DNA from: Trichomonas tenax
Taxonomy: Eukaryota > Parabasalia > Trichomonadida > Trichomonadidae
NCBI GenBank assembly: GCA_023091735.1
Contig: JALKBU010000108.1
Coordinates: 18,829 to 82,828 of the forward strand
Direction of reading: 5' to 3'
DNA: 64,000 nt
In this document: piece by piece, positions 49,303 to 59,056 of the stretch
Position numbering within the stretch: position 1 is the first letter of the stretch
Layout of the letters: each line of letters starts with the position of its first letter
Notes under the pieces: model-generated
What the model was told of the DNA's origin: nothing
The model's database searches: none
Seen by the model: only the letters and a program-made list of their open reading frames with translations
Position numbers and translations under genes: made by a program

Positions 49303-49599
49303 TTTTGGGACTAAAAAATAGCTTTCTCGTAATCTACAACTTTCTAGCATATTCTAATAGGCTATTCTTATTTTATAGCTTATATAAAACAATACTTTTA
49401 ATGTTTTAGGTTAAAATATTACATTTTTGGAATGAATTCTAATATTCGGATATTATTTAACGATAACATATATTTTTAAATAGCTCTTTGATTTCTAATG
49501 CCTTTGTATATAATAGTGTTGAAGTCACATAAGGAAATATTAAATCCAGAAAAATCAAAAACTTGAAAACTCAGATAAATAATTAAATTTACATGGAAA
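49303..49599 (+). repeat. Left terminal inverted repeat
   Basis: It pairs with 52886-53182 in inverse orientation over its full 297 bp with very few differences (one near the inner end is AATTAAATTT against AGTTAAATTT). High identity between the arms suggests recent insertion or gene conversion. Confidence 0.85.
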
Positions 49600-49897
49600 A
49601 GTAGTATACCGATTGTGATTTTTCGGGGTAATCCAAAAATTTGTCTGACCCCCAAAAACTCCCACTCTGAGAATATCCATAACAATAATTTCCCCAATAT
49701 ATAAAATAAACAATTTTCCTATCATTTATATCGAAATCCCAATAATTTCTATAATTTGTTATTAAAATGTATTGTTTCATTAATAATCTAAATTCTTATT
49801 GTTATGATTTATTAATGGTTTATCTAAATTTGTAAAAATAAAAAATATTTTTTATATATTATGAAAAATTAATATATTTTTTCTCTAATAAATAATT

Positions 49898-50155
49898 ATG
49901 ACAACAAACCAAAATCTTCTTAATTTAACACATTAACAATTTAATGAAATTTTCATTGGTGGAAATCCTAAAGGAGATGATGAAGAAAATGTTAAATATA
50001 AATTATATATGATTTATAAAAATCTTTTGAAAATTACTGGATGTGCTCATGAAAATATTTCTAAACTAAAACGTGCAAAGAAAAATAAAGTTATAACTAT
50101 CTTAAATAATATCATATTAAAACTTAACGAATGTGATTTGGTGTTACACGCTTGA
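49898..50155 (+). pseudogene. Small Polinton-like ORF with an internal stop
   Basis: This is an 86-codon frame from ATG 49898 to TGA 50153-50155, with an in-frame TAA at codon 13. After the stop it is coding-like: FIGGNPKGDDEENVKYKLYM, then HENISKLKRAKKNKVITILN. It is Lys-rich and helical. Its function is unknown; its place in the element suggests a decayed element gene. Confidence 0.4.
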
Positions 50156-50291
50156 TTTTTCCCGGAAATATACAACTATAATAAATAGCAAAATTATTAA
50201 TCCCATTTATAAAAAAAAATATTATTTTTGGACCAATATTTTAATATAATATTGGGCTGCGACAATTTGACAATTGTTGCGCGTATATTTT

Positions 50292-50571
50292 TTAACGTTT
50301 TAGTTTAGAAACAACCCATGAACCAACATCAGATATAACATAATTTGTATTTATCACATATTTTCTCTCACCATTATTATTTACACCAAAATCAATACCA
50401 ACTTTTGGTAAATTTTCCTTAACTTTATTACCGAATTGAGCACCAAATGAACTAGTTACAGGTTTAATCACATTATTTGTTAACCAATTAAACCCAGATT
50501 TAATTCCACGACCAATTTTCTTAGCAACATCTTTTAGTTTTTTTCCAAAATCCCAAAGCCATTTTAATTAT
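50292..50571 (-). pseudogene. Minor-capsid (protein VI-like) relic, 5'-truncated
   Basis: Read on the minus strand, about 92 codons are open to a TAA at 50292-50294. They include FGKKLKDVAKKIGRGIKSGF, a cationic amphipathic helix, and later SFGAQFGNKVKENL. A short amphipathic, Gly/Lys-rich N-terminus is typical of the membrane-active minor capsid proteins that Polintons share with adenovirus-type virions. No in-frame ATG precedes it; a TAA lies just upstream. An ATG in another frame (50562) is separated from it by a poly-A slip site, so the 5' end is damaged. The assignment is from pattern and position beside the capsid frame. Confidence 0.45.
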
Positions 50572-50613
50572 AAATACAATTTGAAATTAATACTATTATT
50601 TATGTTTTTTTAT

Positions 50614-51487
50614 TTTATTTAAAAAGAATTCGGCATTTAATACAAGGCTAAATAATAACAACAATTTACAGGGTAATGTTGCACAATATTTTGAAAATCT
50701 TAAAACCCTGGTACAAATTAATGATGGTACTAGAAGTTTTCAATTACGTACAGTTGATTTCCATAACCAATCGGCACCATTTACCGAAGGACAAGAAACA
50801 AGAATTGCTATAACATATTCTGATTTTGATATCACACAATTGACTGATGGATTTCTTGCATTTAATGTTAAGTTAAATCTTCAGTTACATGGACTTGATT
50901 CAAACTTTACCGATGAAGAACATTTGTGTAAACTTTTCGTTGGATTTCAATCAAGTAATCAAATATTTGATCATTTAGAAATAACGTGTAATAACAGATC
51001 TACAGGATATCAGCAAAATGAATGTGTACATGAAGGATTTGCTTATAGTACTATCAAACCACATAATGAGAAAAAGACTAAGAAATATATACATTTATTA
51101 TATGAAAAGGTTGAAAATCTTTCTGAATCTATTGCTGGTACATATGTTAATTTAATGGATTTCAAAGAAAATAATGGATATAAGGAAGTAAACTTTGAAC
51201 TTAATGTCCCTATTGAAGATCTTTTGTGTTTACAAGCTTTCGATATGTTTGTTAATAAAATTATCGGTGAACTTGAATTGAAATTTTACCCAAGATCTAT
51301 GGGATTAGTATGATGTTCAATAAACCCAGAAAAAGTTAAGGATTATAAACTAATAAGAGAAAATGAACAAATTGTTGGTATATTTATTAAAAATCATTCA
51401 GAATGTTTTCCACATCAATTTATTCAGATAAGAACAATCAGCAGAGGCATGGAGATAGCAATAACACACGGGAGAGTAGCATTTTGA
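50614..51487 (+). pseudogene. Polinton-like major capsid protein relic, truncated and with an in-frame TGA
   Basis: The frame is open from about 50614 to a TGA at 51311-51313; only the last 157 codons follow an ATG (50840). It contains TVDFHNQSAPFTEGQETRIA, then CKLFVGFQSSNQIFDHLEIT, STGYQQNECVHEGFAYS and LELKFYPRSMGLV. These have the character of the double-jelly-roll capsid of protist Polintons. After the TGA the same frame reads CSINPEKVKDYKLIRENEQI for about 35 codons, so the TGA looks like a nonsense change inside the gene. Coding character ends near 51425, where a hairpin repeat begins. The N-terminal half of a normal capsid protein is missing. Confidence 0.6.
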
Positions 51488-51644
51488 ATCAATAATTTAC
51501 TCGATTCTCAAAGTCTACGTTTTAGGCTTTATTCTCAGTGTTGGTGCCACAGCACAGTTGCTTTAGTGCATCAGCACTGAGGATGAAGCATGAGACAGAG
51601 ACTTTGGAGGTGTTTTTTGTTCACCATCGTGTGTGTGCTATCTC
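51452..51644. repeat. Nested hairpin (MITE-like) inserted at the end of the capsid relic
   Basis: The outer arms are GAGATAGCAATAACACAC (51452) and CGTGTGTGTGCTATCTC (51629). Inner arms are TCTCAAAGTCT with AGAGACTTTGGAG, and ATTCTCAGTGTTGGTGCCAC with GCATCAGCACTGAGGA. Three concentric pairs make a roughly 190-nt hairpin. A further GAGATAGCACTCACACAG occurs at 51681. The inner arm resembles the hairpin at 60801-60860, so this is a small repeat family. Confidence 0.6.
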
Positions 51645-52885
51645 AATGACACTGTGATGGAACGATCCGCAGCTCCATAGAGATAGCACTCACACAGAAA
51701 TCTTGTAAACACGAAGGAAATAAACTACCTCATTTTTATTTCTTCGTCTGTGATACATTCTAACGTTATAGTAGTCACAGGATACTATCTCTAAGTGAAG
51801 AATGTGACGAATAAAGCTCTCAGACGCAATGATTTATGTTTTCTTCCACCAAAGTCAATGTGCTGCACGCTTGACTTCATGCATGATAAACACAGCAATA
51901 ACAAATGAAACACATATGACAACCATAGTAACCTATATATAACACACATATAAACATATATACATATACAACATATATCTTCTATCCTATATTTTGGTGA
52001 GAAATAGCTGAATTATTAATTCCTTGCGTCGGTTATTTTTTGTATACATAAACATCACACAACTAGCTCAATATTGATAATCACCGTTTGATACACATGA
52101 TTGCTATGCATACAAGTTACACTACATCTCTTTAACAATTAAACTCAAAATAAACGTATTTTGTTTAACCAAAATATGGATCAAATTTAAAATATCTGTA
52201 AAAATCATAATCAACACCATAACACAGTTTACGCAGATATGTGCAATATAAATCCATTGTGATAAGTCACAATTATCGATATTTTCAGTCCTAATTATCT
52301 AATGCAACTACACAGTTTCTTACAACAGTATCATTTGACACCACCTTAGCATGTCCATAGAGGCAGGCTATTAATATGCACAATAAAAAATATATGTTTA
52401 CTCCAAATTTATCGAGGAAAAAATGGATAAATGATAAGGTTATTCCAAAAAATGGTTACCCTCACTATTACGACTATAAATACAACGGCTATTCGTTGCA
52501 GATGACTGCCTGCAAGCAATATAGACAAAAGGTGTTGAATACGTTTTAATTCTTTAAATTGGCATCATTCAATGCTTCAAGATGCTCAAAACGGTAAGTC
52601 ATACCAGGGGCTACAGTGAGAATAACACTGTACATTCGTCGAAATATATATATTAAAGAAGAAGAAAAAAAAATTTATTGATACTTGCACGCATTTGGCT
52701 GAATGAAACAAGCTACGGAAAGACTTCACTTGATCAGGCATCAACATTTGGGTTCACCACTCCCAAACTCTGCAAGCCAAATATATTAATGACACTTTTC
52801 TGTTTCTTTCAAAAATGCGCCAAATTTTTTTCCGCCATTATTTATAAAAAATCTTGTAGTGCATTAAATTATAAACTTATGTGCA
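51645..52885. other. Right half of the element, non-coding or decayed
   Basis: AT-rich sequence with (CA/TA)-rich runs near 51940-51980. One 51-codon ORF (52394-52549, listed separately) is Tyr-rich. No recognisable transposon enzyme is present. Confidence 0.5.
52394..52549 (+). CDS. Tyr-rich 51-codon ORF of unknown status
   Basis: An ATG ORF inside the element contains PKNGYPHYYDYKYNGYSLQM. The dense Tyr content and the coding-like third positions stand out from the flanks, but it is short and I recognise no family. It may be a fragment of a decayed element protein or chance. Confidence 0.2.
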   Translation: MFTPNLSRKKWINDKVIPKNGYPHYYDYKYNGYSLQMTACKQYRQKVLNTF

Positions 52886-53182
52886 TTTCCATGTAAATTT
52901 AACTATTTATCTGAGTTTTCAAGTTTTTGATTTTTCTGGATTTAATATTTCCTTATGTGACTTCAACACTATTATATACAAAGGCATTAGAAATCAAAGA
53001 GCTATTTAAAAATATATGTTATCGTTAAATAATATCCGAATATTAGAATTCATTCCAAAAATGTAATATTTTAACCTAAAACATTAAAAGTATTGTTTTA
53101 TATAAGCTATAAAATAAGAATAGCCTATTAGAATATGCTAGAAAGTTGTAGATTACGAGAAAGCTATTTTTTAGTCCCAAAA
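52886..53182 (-). repeat. Right terminal inverted repeat
   Basis: This is the inverted partner of 49303-49599. Its outer end (AGTCCCAAAA) lies only 28 bp before the apparent true stop codon of the Myb frame at 53211-53213. Confidence 0.85.
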
Positions 53183-53210
53183 TTCCTGGAGTTTTTTGAG
53201 TGCTTAACCG

Positions 53211-53546
53211 TCAAGACCGTCCTTGTACATGGAATAAACAGATGCAATTGCAGCTGAATATGATAGAAAACGAAGAGTTAAGGAAAAAATGTAAAAGAAA
53301 GGGAAAACAATTAAGGAAATTTTTGTTAACAATGGGAAATTCGTGATGAATAAATATGTTTATTTCATAGTGAACATTAACAAGATTACTGACTTTGAGA
53401 AAGTCAAGATAATACGAGAGGTCTGGAGACGGTGGCTCATCAAATTCTGTCTGAGATTTCGATGAATAATTATGGGTGCGGAGATACTGAAGGCAGCTCT
53501 TGATGTTATTAACGGCTCTTCCTGGAAGGAACTGTTTCAGCTTTAT
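53211..53546 (-). pseudogene. In-frame continuation of the Myb protein after the TGA
   Basis: The frame stays open for 111 codons to TGA 53211-53213. Its first residues, KLKQFLPGRAVNNIKSCLQY, are exactly what completes a second Myb repeat (LPGR followed by NNxKxxxxxL). So one codon, expected to be Trp, is a stop in an otherwise complete gene of about 203 residues. This is either a nonsense mutation (TGG to TGA), an assembly error or a recoding event. The stop is 28 bp from the end of the Polinton-like element. Confidence 0.65.
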
Positions 53547-53822
53547 TCAATTTATACCAATCTCATCAAATCTTCTGAGTAATATTTGATCTTCTTCTAC
53601 TGTCCATTTTTCATGGGAAAGTGAAGGATCAACATAATTCTTCCATCTCTCTCGGCACTGGCGAGCAGTCCATTTACCAAGTTTCTTGGCAATCTCGTTC
53701 CACTCAGTGAATCTAGATGATTGAACTGCCCTGATCAGCATCTCATCATCCAGCTTGGTGAACGAGCGCTTTACACGCCCGTTTGAGTGTTTATGCTTGT
53801 CTCTACTCTTCTTGCCCATCAT
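53547..53822 (-). CDS. Myb DNA-binding protein (part before an in-frame TGA)
   Basis: From ATG 53822 (MMGKKSRDKHKHSNGRVKRS) the frame encodes one full Myb repeat. It has FTKLDDEMLIRAVQ, then TEWNEIAKKLGKWTARQCRE and RWKNYVDPSL. It then begins a second repeat (KWTVEEDQILLRRFDEIGIN). At the next codon, TGA (53547-53549), Myb repeats normally have the second conserved Trp. The same frame continues beyond, as listed separately. R2R3-type small Myb factors of about 200 residues are the dominant transcription-factor class of trichomonads and bind promoter elements. I use ATG 53822; sequence upstream has only a non-ATG extension. GGTTCATTGCACAAA is an initiator-like leader. Confidence 0.8.
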   Translation of the reverse strand: MMGKKSRDKHKHSNGRVKRSFTKLDDEMLIRAVQSSRFTEWNEIAKKLGKWTARQCRERWKNYVDPSLSHEKWTVEEDQILLRRFDEIGIN

Positions 53823-54580
53823 TTTGTGCAATGAACCAACAATAAAAATAACTTTTAGTTTGAGTGAATTCAATTTTAAAATAACAACCGCTCTATAAAA
53901 ATCAATTCCTTAATGAATTCAATCGCCTTTCGATGAGTGTATTAATTTTACTTAACTTTTGATTTTTTATATAATGCTAAACCATTTTGCAAAACTTCAT
54001 AATTTGATATATTATCCGAATATATGACTGTTTATATCAAAAATGAAATGTGAAAAAATTATTTTTTGTGATAAACGTTATAAAATAACATTTATAGTTG
54101 TTTATTCTTCTTTTCATGCTCTGCGGCGAATCAACTAGCGATGGGCATTAAATCAAAATTGAGAGACTTAGAAAATTATCCAAGACAGAAAATATGGCTT
54201 CTTTAGGTCCACTGGAGCTAATATATTAAGGAATTTAAATGTGGCGTAATTGCCAGACTATTGTAATCTTCTTAATCATCGAAAAATAACATCAATTCGC
54301 ATTATTGATGGGTTGCGCATCATCACTCAATGCACTACGTTAAAAGGAGATGATTTATCAATGAATTGAACCACGTTGGAATTACGATTAATAGTAAGTT
54401 GTCAGGCCTGAAACCACGCATACTTTCTAATGAAGGTTAATATTTATCGATAAAACCTGCGATTTCCATAACAACTTATTCGAAATCGCGAATCATATCT
54501 GAAGAATTAATATTGAGAGATCATTATTTAATAAAAACTTAATTTTGTTTAAAAATGGATCTTGAGTTTGGGCCATATTT
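53823..54580. other. Divergent spacer with a possible upstream ORF
   Basis: This roughly 750-bp spacer separates the divergent Myb gene and small membrane-protein gene. A 26-codon ATG ORF at 54554-54634 (MDLEFGPYLWDQDYLREYLF) overlaps the start of the next gene in another frame. It could be an upstream ORF or show that the true start differs by a frameshift. Nothing else is recognisable. Confidence 0.4.
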
Positions 54581-54952
54581 ATGGGATCAAGATTATCTCC
54601 GCGAATATCTGTTTTCGTTTATGGATTCATGGTGATTTTTTTCTACTCCGCCGGTTTCCTTTTGAGCAGCAGTTTGTCTTCTAACTTAGTAATGAGCGCT
54701 GTCATTGGATTTTTATGTTCAATGGGAATGGTTTTCACTATTTTCGTCGTCGGACACATATACCAGATAATGGGGATCAGAAAGAAGCCAAATTTAGTTC
54801 CAGTTATTCTCTCTTCTTTAGTTTCCTGCTTATTTGCATATTTAATCTCGATTTATTCAGTTCCTTTCACTATATGCATCAATCTACCGCTGCAAATATA
54901 TCTTTACAATGCTTCCAACATGAAGACACCGGATTCCATCAAAATTGATTAA
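54581..54952 (+). CDS. Small four-span membrane protein, unknown
   Basis: This 123-residue hydrophobic protein has about four membrane segments: VFVYGFMVIFFYSAGFLLS, LVMSAVIGFLCSMGMVFTIF, LVPVILSSLVSCLFAYLI, and a weaker one near 97-110. A short polar N-terminus (MGSRLSPR) and a polar tail (ASNMKTPDSIKID) flank them. I recognise no family. An initiator-like GATCATTATTTAATAAAAACT lies about 40 bp upstream. A competing ATG at 54554 is in another frame, so the exact start is uncertain. Confidence 0.55.
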   Translation: MGSRLSPRISVFVYGFMVIFFYSAGFLLSSSLSSNLVMSAVIGFLCSMGMVFTIFVVGHIYQIMGIRKKPNLVPVILSSLVSCLFAYLISIYSVPFTICINLPLQIYLYNASNMKTPDSIKID

Positions 54953-55922
54953 TTTGACAACATTTAAAAATGCTATTCATGATATTATTACGCTATGGCC
55001 ATGTTAGCATCATTATGCTTATGTTACATTTTTAACCTAAGGCTGGTGAATTCAAAACAATTTGATATCTGATCATATTAGTTGCTTTTGCTCTATGACA
55101 ACTTGAATTTAACATCTCAAAGTAGCCTTATTTCTAGCAGTCATTTGTTTTGTATAAACCAAACCATACAGAAATGATTCCTTTATTTCTTGATATTAGT
55201 TGCCACAGTGATATAAATTTTGTTAAGCCTGCCTATACTAATAAAATGTGATATGCATTTTAAAAGAAACAGTTTATTTAAATAAGACCATAAAATATTC
55301 ATCGAATTATCCAATGATTTTTCATAAATGAATGTTCTCCTTACCGTCTGTTGCAGCACATATATTCTTACAAAATCTCAATCAATAAAATCTTTATTTC
55401 ATGGATATTTTTCACTTCCAAACTTAATATTCAACATGTTTTGGCAACTCAAAATTAGCATTAATTTATATAGAGTAAGACATACTATCGTTGAATTAAG
55501 AATTTATGACTATAAGACATGTGTATGGAAAGATATTATTGATTTTTTGTTATCGCAAAATGAGATTAAAATCATTTTTAAACTAAACTGAATACCAATT
55601 AGCTCCTTAATTCCAAGTGGAGGCTACATAAAATCTATTTTCCAGGTTCTGGAGAATCTTACAATATAGAAAATCATGGCTAATAATGATGATTTAAAGT
55701 TTTTAATTCGCTAATAATGTGATAAATTAGCGATTTATTGATGTAATGATATGCATTCATGTGCACATTTAAAATCTGCATTCCCATCGTTTGCTATTGT
55801 TTCTATCGATGACAAAAAACTATCATTTGTGTCAATTCTATCGGCGATTTTCGATATTTTCACTCTGCACACGCGACATTGTTTAAACTGTTGACACCTA
55901 AAAAATTGAAACAAATCAATGT
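54953..55922. other. Roughly 1-kb AT-rich spacer
   Basis: No gene is visible. The plus-strand ORF 55328-55591 and the minus-strand ORF 55735-56136 lack recognisable domains. The latter is an antisense shadow of the small repeat gene. Confidence 0.5.
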
Positions 55923-55940
55923 TCACTTCATTTTCAATCA
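55923..55940 (+). promoter_or_regulatory. Initiator of the Lys/His repeat gene
   Basis: TCACTTCATTTTCAATCA directly precedes ATG 55941 and fits the trichomonad Inr (TCA-Py-T/A). It supports the reality of this very short gene. Confidence 0.5.
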
Positions 55941-56126
55941 ATGGGAAAGGACAAGAAGCCACATAAGGAAGAGGAGAAGCATAAGGAAGAGAAGCACAAA
56001 GATGAGAAACATAAAGACTCAAAAGATGAGAAGCATAAAGATGAAAAAGATAAGAAGCACAAAGATAAGGACGAGAAGCATAAAGAAGATAAGCATAAGG
56101 ATGAAAAGCACAAAGATAAGAAATAA
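55941..56126 (+). CDS. Tiny charged repeat protein (KHKDEKHKD type)
   Basis: This 61-residue ORF is made almost only of Lys, Asp, Glu and His. It is built from KHKDEKHKD- and KHKEEKHKD-like units after a short MGKDKKPHKEEE start. It has 12 His and over 25 Lys, and no hydrophobic core, so it must be disordered. Such peptides can bind divalent metals or acidic partners; no function is known. The start is supported by a near-perfect initiator immediately upstream and by a clean stop followed by AT-rich 3' sequence. It is probably expressed but could be a low-complexity chance ORF. Confidence 0.6.
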   Translation: MGKDKKPHKEEEKHKEEKHKDEKHKDSKDEKHKDEKDKKHKDKDEKHKEDKHKDEKHKDKK

Positions 56127-56726
56127 TTCTCATCATTTATTAATTCTAAACAATTTATGGCTTTAACAATCTATCATTCTTTAGGAAACTCTATGCATAA
56201 TAATGTGTTTTAGTTAAAATAAGTTCTAGTTAATATTTCCAATATCTCTATTAATAAAATTTCTTCCCCGCTATTTGGCTATAGGAAATTTTATATATAT
56301 CACAGTTTCTAATGATATGTCACATATTCTATCTATTATCATATTACTATCTGCAACAAATATTTCAATTACTATTTTTACATATGAAAGATAGGGAAAA
56401 GTGAAGTCCATTAGATTGGATTGTGGTTGCATTAATAATACATATATCAATATATGTTTGATATATCTTTATAAAAAATTAGTAATTAAAGATCTGAACA
56501 TTTGCAAATACCAAATATTACTGAATACAAGTATGATCATGAGACTAAAATATGTATAAATCGATGAAAATTAAATTATTATAATAAAATCTACATCAGA
56601 ATCCAAAAATATTGTTGAATTTAGAAGTTAATCAATGAGTAGATATTATACATATGATTATTTTTGATTATGAAAATTTTGTCACCTTTCTTGATGCGAT
56701 GATTAAAAATCTTCACTAAAAGAAAA
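56127..56726. other. AT-rich spacer
   Basis: A 600-bp spacer between two plus-strand genes; TATA-like runs only. CTTCACTAAAAG 10-20 bases before the next ATG looks initiator-like. Confidence 0.5.
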
Positions 56727-58703
56727 ATGAAAAACGCAAATGTCGCAGAAATTCGAAGGATTGCGACCGAATCGAAGCAGCTGATGCAGAAGCTGAACAA
56801 CCATCAACTCAGCTTTGTCGAAGCGAAACTTTTTTTCTCGAGAATCTTCGAAACAGACGTAATACAAAAATTGGTTTCATTCCCTGCGAGATCTTTACTT
56901 GCAACACTGTTTTCTCAGTGTTTGAAAGAATATGCACCAAATATTCCACTTGAATCTCAATTTCAACTTGATAACATGTTATTCATTACTTCTTCGATAC
57001 TAATAAGCTTAAATGATACTGATATATCTAAGCGTCGATCAGCTTTAGCTGTTATTGAGAACTTCATTGCAACAGATGCATTTTTGCTATTTAACTCAGA
57101 AACAGCAAAGTTCATTCTTGAAGTACTATCAAGATTCAATACAGAGCAATCTATATCATTTATGATTAACATTCTTGAAAATATTTCGATTAATACGGAA
57201 GATTGGGTTGATATTACAAAAATCTCTACGCGTGAACCTCTACAACTTGCCATTAAGTCAAGCAAACAAGAAATAAGAAGCATCATTGTTAACACAGCGA
57301 GATCAATCGGATCAAAAATTAATCAAATAATCTCAGAGACATTTGGAGTTATTGATGAAGTCAATGATCTTTACAACGAAGATTATCATGTGAGATTGAA
57401 ATTTGTTCGAAATTCATTAAAATTTATTGATAATGAAAATATGCAATCAATAATTGATACTGTATTATCCAGACACATTGATTCCAATGAAGAAGTTAGA
57501 CTTGGTGTCCTCAACATTGCAGAAACGATCATTTCAAAGCCTGTTTTTAATCTTGTTCCTTCTGCAATCGATGCAACCTCAGAGAGATTAAATGATGACT
57601 CCGCTAAGGTGAGATTCAAAGCCTTATCTATTGTAACCCAACAATCTAGTCTTCCAGAGTGTGTTATTGCCAAAGGTATTGAAAGAATCAATGACAAATC
57701 AGTAGAAATCTCCAAACTTGCCATTCAATTGATTCTCACACAGATCAATAACATTCCTGTGACTCAAAGCTCATCATTGAGTGGCTCTAGTGATTCTAAC
57801 TCACAGAGATATGAGCATGCATCAAAACTCGAAAGAGATTGTTTGTCAAAAATTATCGATGCAGCTCAACTCGATGAAAAAGCCAAAATTGCAATGCAGA
57901 ACGTTGTTGATACGATTGGATTAAGAAGAATCATTGCTTTATCAGGAAGATCTCCTAAATCAGTAGCAAACGCTTTATCAATGTCAATTGTTAGTCCACA
58001 TGAAGTCCTTTCATGTGATTGTCCAAAAATCGTGAAATACTTTGTTCATAAATATCGAAACTTGATGGAAGTTGAAATGAACAAAATGATCTTCAGCGGT
58101 CTTATTACAGATGAATTACTGACTGCCTTGAACTACATCAGCATTACATCATTCAAGACAGTTGAAAATTGGTTGATAATGAAAGCGCAACAAGGAATAT
58201 TCTTCAAAGCATTAGCAAAGATTCCAAATGCAGACATTTCAAAATTAAATCATTCTGATCAACTCAAGTATGCAGTTTTATCAGAGAATAAAGCACTTTG
58301 TTTGAGTCTTCAACACAAAGTTCCAACAAAATGGAGAGTTAGAGCAATGTTTATAACAAACACATTACATTCACTCGAGTTCGAAAATAATTCTTTCTTC
58401 GTGAAATACTGCATCAAATCCAAAGTAAATGATCAAAAATTCTTAGTCAATGTTGCAAAGATCAGTCCACAGGATGCTTCAGAGACATTCTTTAACATTG
58501 CCAAGATGCCAAATTGTCCAAATTATATGATTGTTGCATACGCATTATTTGCAACGACGAAGGAAGGATCAATATGCGAATCAGGTGTGAAGAAGATCAT
58601 TAACTTAAGAAAGAAGTATGGTGCATTCATCAATTTCAAAGCACTTCTTCAACATGAACCAATAGAAGGAGTCGATGTCAACAGAGCAGCTTGCTTTTTC
58701 TAG
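56727..58703 (+). CDS. PDS5-like cohesin-associated HEAT protein
   Basis: This 658-residue HEAT-repeat protein has the PDS5 opening. Residues 20-75 contain ETDVIQKLVSFPARSLLATL, then SQCLKEYAPNIPL, matching the PDS5 pattern where VRxLVAxCLADIxRIxAPxxPY is followed by KxIF. Later repeats HIDSNEEVRLGVLNIAETII and RLNDDSAKVRFKALSIVTQ are typical PDS5 HEAT units. PDS5 binds the cohesin kleisin and controls loading and release with WAPL. The protein is about half the size of yeast and animal PDS5 (1,200-1,400), consistent with a shortened parabasalid form; the frame ends cleanly at TAG. SCC2 or another HEAT scaffold is the main alternative. Confidence 0.6.
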   Translation: MKNANVAEIRRIATESKQLMQKLNNHQLSFVEAKLFFSRIFETDVIQKLVSFPARSLLATLFSQCLKEYAPNIPLESQFQLDNMLFITSSILISLNDTDISKRRSALAVIENFIATDAFLLFNSETAKFILEVLSRFNTEQSISFMINILENISINTEDWVDITKISTREPLQLAIKSSKQEIRSIIVNTARSIGSKINQIISETFGVIDEVNDLYNEDYHVRLKFVRNSLKFIDNENMQSIIDTVLSRHIDSNEEVRLGVLNIAETIISKPVFNLVPSAIDATSERLNDDSAKVRFKALSIVTQQSSLPECVIAKGIERINDKSVEISKLAIQLILTQINNIPVTQSSSLSGSSDSNSQRYEHASKLERDCLSKIIDAAQLDEKAKIAMQNVVDTIGLRRIIALSGRSPKSVANALSMSIVSPHEVLSCDCPKIVKYFVHKYRNLMEVEMNKMIFSGLITDELLTALNYISITSFKTVENWLIMKAQQGIFFKALAKIPNADISKLNHSDQLKYAVLSENKALCLSLQHKVPTKWRVRAMFITNTLHSLEFENNSFFVKYCIKSKVNDQKFLVNVAKISPQDASETFFNIAKMPNCPNYMIVAYALFATTKEGSICESGVKKIINLRKKYGAFINFKALLQHEPIEGVDVNRAACFF

Positions 58704-59056
58704 AATTTTATCTTATCAATTTTATTTTTTGTTTTAAGTATTTCATTATTCAAATTTAAATACAATTATTCGAGTAAAGATGTCTCAGATCAATAATATG
58801 TGATATTACAGAAAATATTATTAAACAAAATTAAATTCAAATTCAGGAATAATGTGTATTTGTGAGAGAGTTAAAAAACATGAGAGCATGATAATTATGA
58901 TAATACTTTTGAGTGGAATTTGTGTTAAAAAAAATGTATAAAAGTTAATTTTGCAGATTAAAAAATTTAACAATAAAACAAACTCGTAGCTGTTGATCTG
59001 AATATGTGTTGGTAATAATGTAAATGGAAAATCGGTGTTTCACATAATAAAACAAT
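58704..59056. other. Convergent AT-rich spacer
   Basis: A 353-bp spacer between two convergent genes, with nothing but AT-rich sequence. Confidence 0.6.

Larger units (their letters stand above)
49303..53182. mobile_element. Decayed Polinton/Maverick-like element with 297-bp terminal inverted repeats
   Basis: The ends 49303-49599 and 52886-53182 are inverted copies of each other, nearly identical over 297 bp. The outer end reads TTTTGGGACTAAAAAATAGC on both sides. The inner end reads AAATTTACATGGAAA on both sides. Between them lie a decayed small ORF, a 5'-truncated minor-capsid-like frame (minus strand), a 5'-truncated major-capsid-like frame (plus strand) and a hairpin insertion. There is no polymerase, integrase, protease or ATPase frame, so this is an internally deleted, non-autonomous copy at 3.9 kb against the 15-20 kb of full Polintons. 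I see no clear target-site duplication at the ends I set. Confidence 0.75.

Noticed and set aside
49149..49409. 86-codon ORF running into the left terminal repeat
   Set aside because: It crosses the element boundary and is Lys/Phe/Leu-rich AT translation.
49297..53188. Six-bp target-site duplication of the Polinton-like element
   Set aside because: Flanking hexamers on the two sides do not match at any boundary I tried within a few bases.
41266..53822. Reassigned genetic code in which TGA or TAG is sense
   Set aside because: Intact genes in the window end normally at TGA, TAA and TAG, and trichomonads use the standard code. Single lesions or errors are simpler.
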